Made by a program: the position numbers and the translations under genes
The notes under the pieces: generated by a model
Seen by the model: the letters and a program-made list of their open reading frames with translations, nothing else
What the model was told of the DNA's origin: nothing
Database searches by the model: none
Origin: JAHEFX01 sp964614585
GTDB lineage: Bacteria; Actinomycetota; Acidimicrobiia; Spongiisociales; JAENVV01
Direction: 5' to 3'
DNA length: 6,905 nucleotides
Assembly: GCA_964614585.1 (NCBI GenBank)
Contig: CAZTLW010000126.1
Location: 1-6,905 of the forward strand
Shown: piece by piece, positions 6,119 through 6,905 of the stretch
Layout: each line of letters opens with the position of its first letter
Position numbering within the stretch: position 1 is the first letter of the stretch

Positions 6119-6436
6119 GACCGACGGGGTCAGCGAATCGAGCACCGCGGCAGCGGCCGCCGGTGGGTCGTCGGCGAGGCGGACGTGCACCCATTTGCCG
6201 CGGCGATCGGCGTCGAGGATGCCGGCTTCCCGGAGCACCTTCACGTGGTGGCTCACGGTGGGCTGCGCCAGGCCGAGGGGATCGGTGAGGTCGCAGACGC
6301 AGACGTCGCCGGCCCGGGCCACGATCGAGACGATGCGGAGGCGGTTCGGGTCGGCGAGGGCCTTCAGCACCCGGGCGGTGTGCTCGGCGTGGGTGGCATC
6401 GATGGGGTCGACGGTGGTGCCGCAGGCGCAATCCAT
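6116..6436 (-). CDS. arsR: ArsR-family arsenic-responsive repressor with CVC sensor motif
   Basis: This encodes a 106-residue winged-helix dimer that represses until trivalent arsenic binds its cysteines. It has the ArsR core ALADPNRLRIVSIV (26-39), then DVCVCDL (45-50) with Cys46 and Cys48 in the sensor position of the classical E. coli ArsR (ELCVCDL type). The recognition helix follows in LAQPTVSHHVKVLREAG (56-72) and the wing in DRRGKWVHVRL (77-87). The third classical Cys, three residues after Cys48, is Thr51 here. Two further cysteines at the N-terminus (Cys3, Cys5 in MDCACG) could complete the site. I chose the ATG at 6434-6436 over the in-frame ATG at 6443-6445 because the latter lies in the predicted -10 region. 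A much longer open frame upstream is antisense to arsI. Transcribed divergently from arsI, it likely controls both. Confidence 0.93.
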   Translation of the reverse strand: MDCACGTTVDPIDATHAEHTARVLKALADPNRLRIVSIVARAGDVCVCDLTDPLGLAQPTVSHHVKVLREAGILDADRRGKWVHVRLADDPPAAAAAVLDSLTPSV

Positions 6437-6443
6437 ACCCAAC

Positions 6444-6472
6444 ATATTGACAGCGGTCGATGCATGTGGCAA
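6444..6472 (-). promoter_or_regulatory. Predicted arsR promoter, leaderless
   Basis: On the minus strand TTGCCA (complement of 6467-6472) is a five-of-six -35 match. CAATAT (complement of 6444-6449) is a weak -10 at a 17-nt spacing. The start site 7-8 nt on falls at 6437-6436, the first base of the chosen ATG. No Shine-Dalgarno sequence precedes it. The 6446-6461 dyad lies across the spacer and part of the -10. Confidence 0.45.
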
Positions 6473-6475
6473 GGT
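6447..6475 (+). promoter_or_regulatory. Possible arsI promoter
   Basis: TTGACA at 6447-6452 is a perfect -35 consensus. At a 17-nt spacing the -10 position holds CAAGGT (6470-6475), a poor match. If used, the start would be near 6482, putting the second dyad (6484-6499) at the start of the transcript. It would overlap the arsR promoter base for base. Confidence 0.3.
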
Positions 6476-6501
6476 CCCAACACATAGACAGCCATCGATA
6501 T

Positions 6502-6506
6502 GGAGG
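6502..6506 (+). promoter_or_regulatory. Ribosome binding site of arsI
   Basis: GGAGG ends 5 nt before the ATG at 6512-6514 and selects this start. An in-frame ATG at 6500-6502 overlaps the site itself and would add only four residues (MEVP), so it is less likely. Confidence 0.8.
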
Positions 6507-6511
6507 TTCCC

Positions 6512-6905
6512 ATGGCACGCGTCCAACTCGCCCTCAACGTCACCGACGTCGACGCCGCGGTCGACTTCTACGCCCGCGCCTTCGGCGTCGCCCCGGCCAA
6601 GCGCCGACCCGGGTACGCCAACTTCGAGGTGGTGGAGCCACCGCTGAAGCTCGTCCTCTTCGAGGCCGACGAGGGCGCCACCCTCAACCACATCGGCGTG
6701 GAGGTCTTCGGCACCGAGGCCGTGGAGGCCACCACCCGGCGACTCGACGGTGCCGGCCTCGACACCCGGATCGAGGAGTCCATCGACTGCTGCCACGCCG
6801 TCCAGGACAAGGTCTACGCCACCGACCCCGACGGTCTTGAGTGGGAGTGGTACCAGGTGCTCGGCGACAGCCCGGCCACCGAGCCGCAGGCACACGCCGA
6901 ACCGG
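6512..6905 (+). CDS. arsI: ArsI/CadI-family C-As lyase (Fe(II) dioxygenase, VOC fold), 3' end cut by window
   Basis: The first 131 codons are visible, and the frame runs past the right edge. ArsI is a cytosolic, Fe(II)-dependent dioxygenase of the vicinal-oxygen-chelate fold. It splits the carbon-arsenic bond of trivalent organoarsenicals such as methylarsenite and releases arsenite. Two beta-alpha-beta modules are seen: VQLALNVTDVDAAVDFYARAFG (4-25) and NHIGVEVFGTEAVEATTRRL (59-78). Likely Fe ligands are Gln5, His60 and Glu112 (in DPDGLEWEWY). The vicinal pair Cys93-Cys94 in ESIDCCHAVQDKVYATDPDG is the substrate-binding hallmark of ArsI. The spacings His60-Cys93 (33) and Cys93-Glu112 (19) agree with those I recall for Thermomonospora curvata ArsI. 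CadI, the cadmium-inducible mycobacterial relative, has a very similar sequence. The family is usually about 150 residues long, so little is missing. It is divergent from arsR, which probably represses it. Confidence 0.92.
   Translation, partial: MARVQLALNVTDVDAAVDFYARAFGVAPAKRRPGYANFEVVEPPLKLVLFEADEGATLNHIGVEVFGTEAVEATTRRLDGAGLDTRIEESIDCCHAVQDKVYATDPDGLEWEWYQVLGDSPATEPQAHAEP

Larger units (their letters stand above)
6438..6499. repeat. Paired direct repeats, candidate double ArsR operator
   Basis: Bases 6438-6461 and 6476-6499 match at 20 of 24 positions and are offset by 38 bp. Both begin CCCAACA, share GACAGC and end TCGAT. Each contains a 6-4-6 dyad. ATTGAC (6446-6451) faces GTCGAT (6456-6461) with one mismatched pair. 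ATAGAC (6484-6489) faces ATCGAT (6494-6499) with two. The first covers the arsR promoter spacer. The second lies just before the arsI ribosome binding site. This is consistent with one repressor controlling both directions. Confidence 0.55.

Noticed and set aside
5285..6487. 400-codon plus-strand open frame
   Set aside because: It overlaps arsC and aqpS in another frame and is antisense to arsR; it is Arg/Gly/Pro-rich with no motif.
4368..6518. 716-codon minus-strand open frame spanning the arsenic operon
   Set aside because: It is antisense to the fusion, arsC, aqpS and also runs through arsR in another frame. Its product is low-complexity (His/Asp/Gly/Arg-rich) with no motif, as expected for the complement of GC-rich genes.
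6437..6895. N-terminal extension of arsR to 259 codons
   Set aside because: The extra part is antisense to arsI and crosses the divergent control region; the ArsR fold starts near residue 20 of the short form, and the promoter and operator evidence favour the ATG at 6436.
1..6905. CRISPR arrays, tRNA or rRNA genes, insertion sequences or attachment sites
   Set aside because: I saw no regularly spaced repeats beyond the two-copy operator, no cloverleaf or rRNA-like sequence, and no transposase or terminal inverted repeats.

Overview
The window comes from a high-GC actinobacterium. Third-codon positions are strongly G/C-rich on both strands. The first gene looks like an F420H2-dependent (Ddn-type) nitroreductase/quinone reductase. 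One arsenate reductase carries the N-terminal three-helix domain seen in actinobacterial ArsC proteins. Two promoters appear to drive leaderless mRNAs, which is common in this phylum. A member of Acidimicrobiia or a relative is possible, but the sequence alone does not fix the lineage.

Left part (1-4065, all minus strand). Reading from right to left along transcription, a CopB-type (P1B-3) copper ATPase is followed after 25 nt by a serine carboxypeptidase-like S10 peptidase. Then come a 68-residue two-helix membrane protein of unknown role and the start of a Ddn-like reductase that runs off the left edge. Only the ATPase has an obvious metal link.

Right part (4066-6905) is an arsenic resistance island of two transcription units that converge on each other. 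The first unit (plus strand, 4156-6113) encodes an ArsR-type winged helix fused to an ArsC/low-molecular-weight phosphatase domain, a second stand-alone ArsC, and an AqpS-like aquaglyceroporin. The genes are packed end to end (TGATG overlap, then TAGGTG). A perfect 6-4-6 inverted repeat sits between the predicted -35 and -10 of this unit. The second unit is a divergent pair: a cysteine-bearing ArsR (minus, 6116-6436) and an ArsI/CadI-type C-As lyase (plus, from 6512, cut by the window end). Their 75-bp intergenic region holds two direct repeats with a 38-bp period, each containing a different 6-4-6 dyad.

Proposed working model: arsenate is reduced to arsenite by one or both ArsC proteins, and arsenite leaves by downhill flow through the AqpS channel, as in the Sinorhizobium meliloti pathway. 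ArsI removes the methyl or aryl group from trivalent organoarsenicals and so feeds the same arsenite pool. No ArsB or Acr3 pump is in the window, although one could lie beyond the right edge. The most unusual element is the ArsR-ArsC fusion. Its DNA-binding half has no cysteine, so any arsenic sensing would have to use the catalytic domain or a site not yet known. The two arsenic units carry different operator sequences, which suggests separate regulation.
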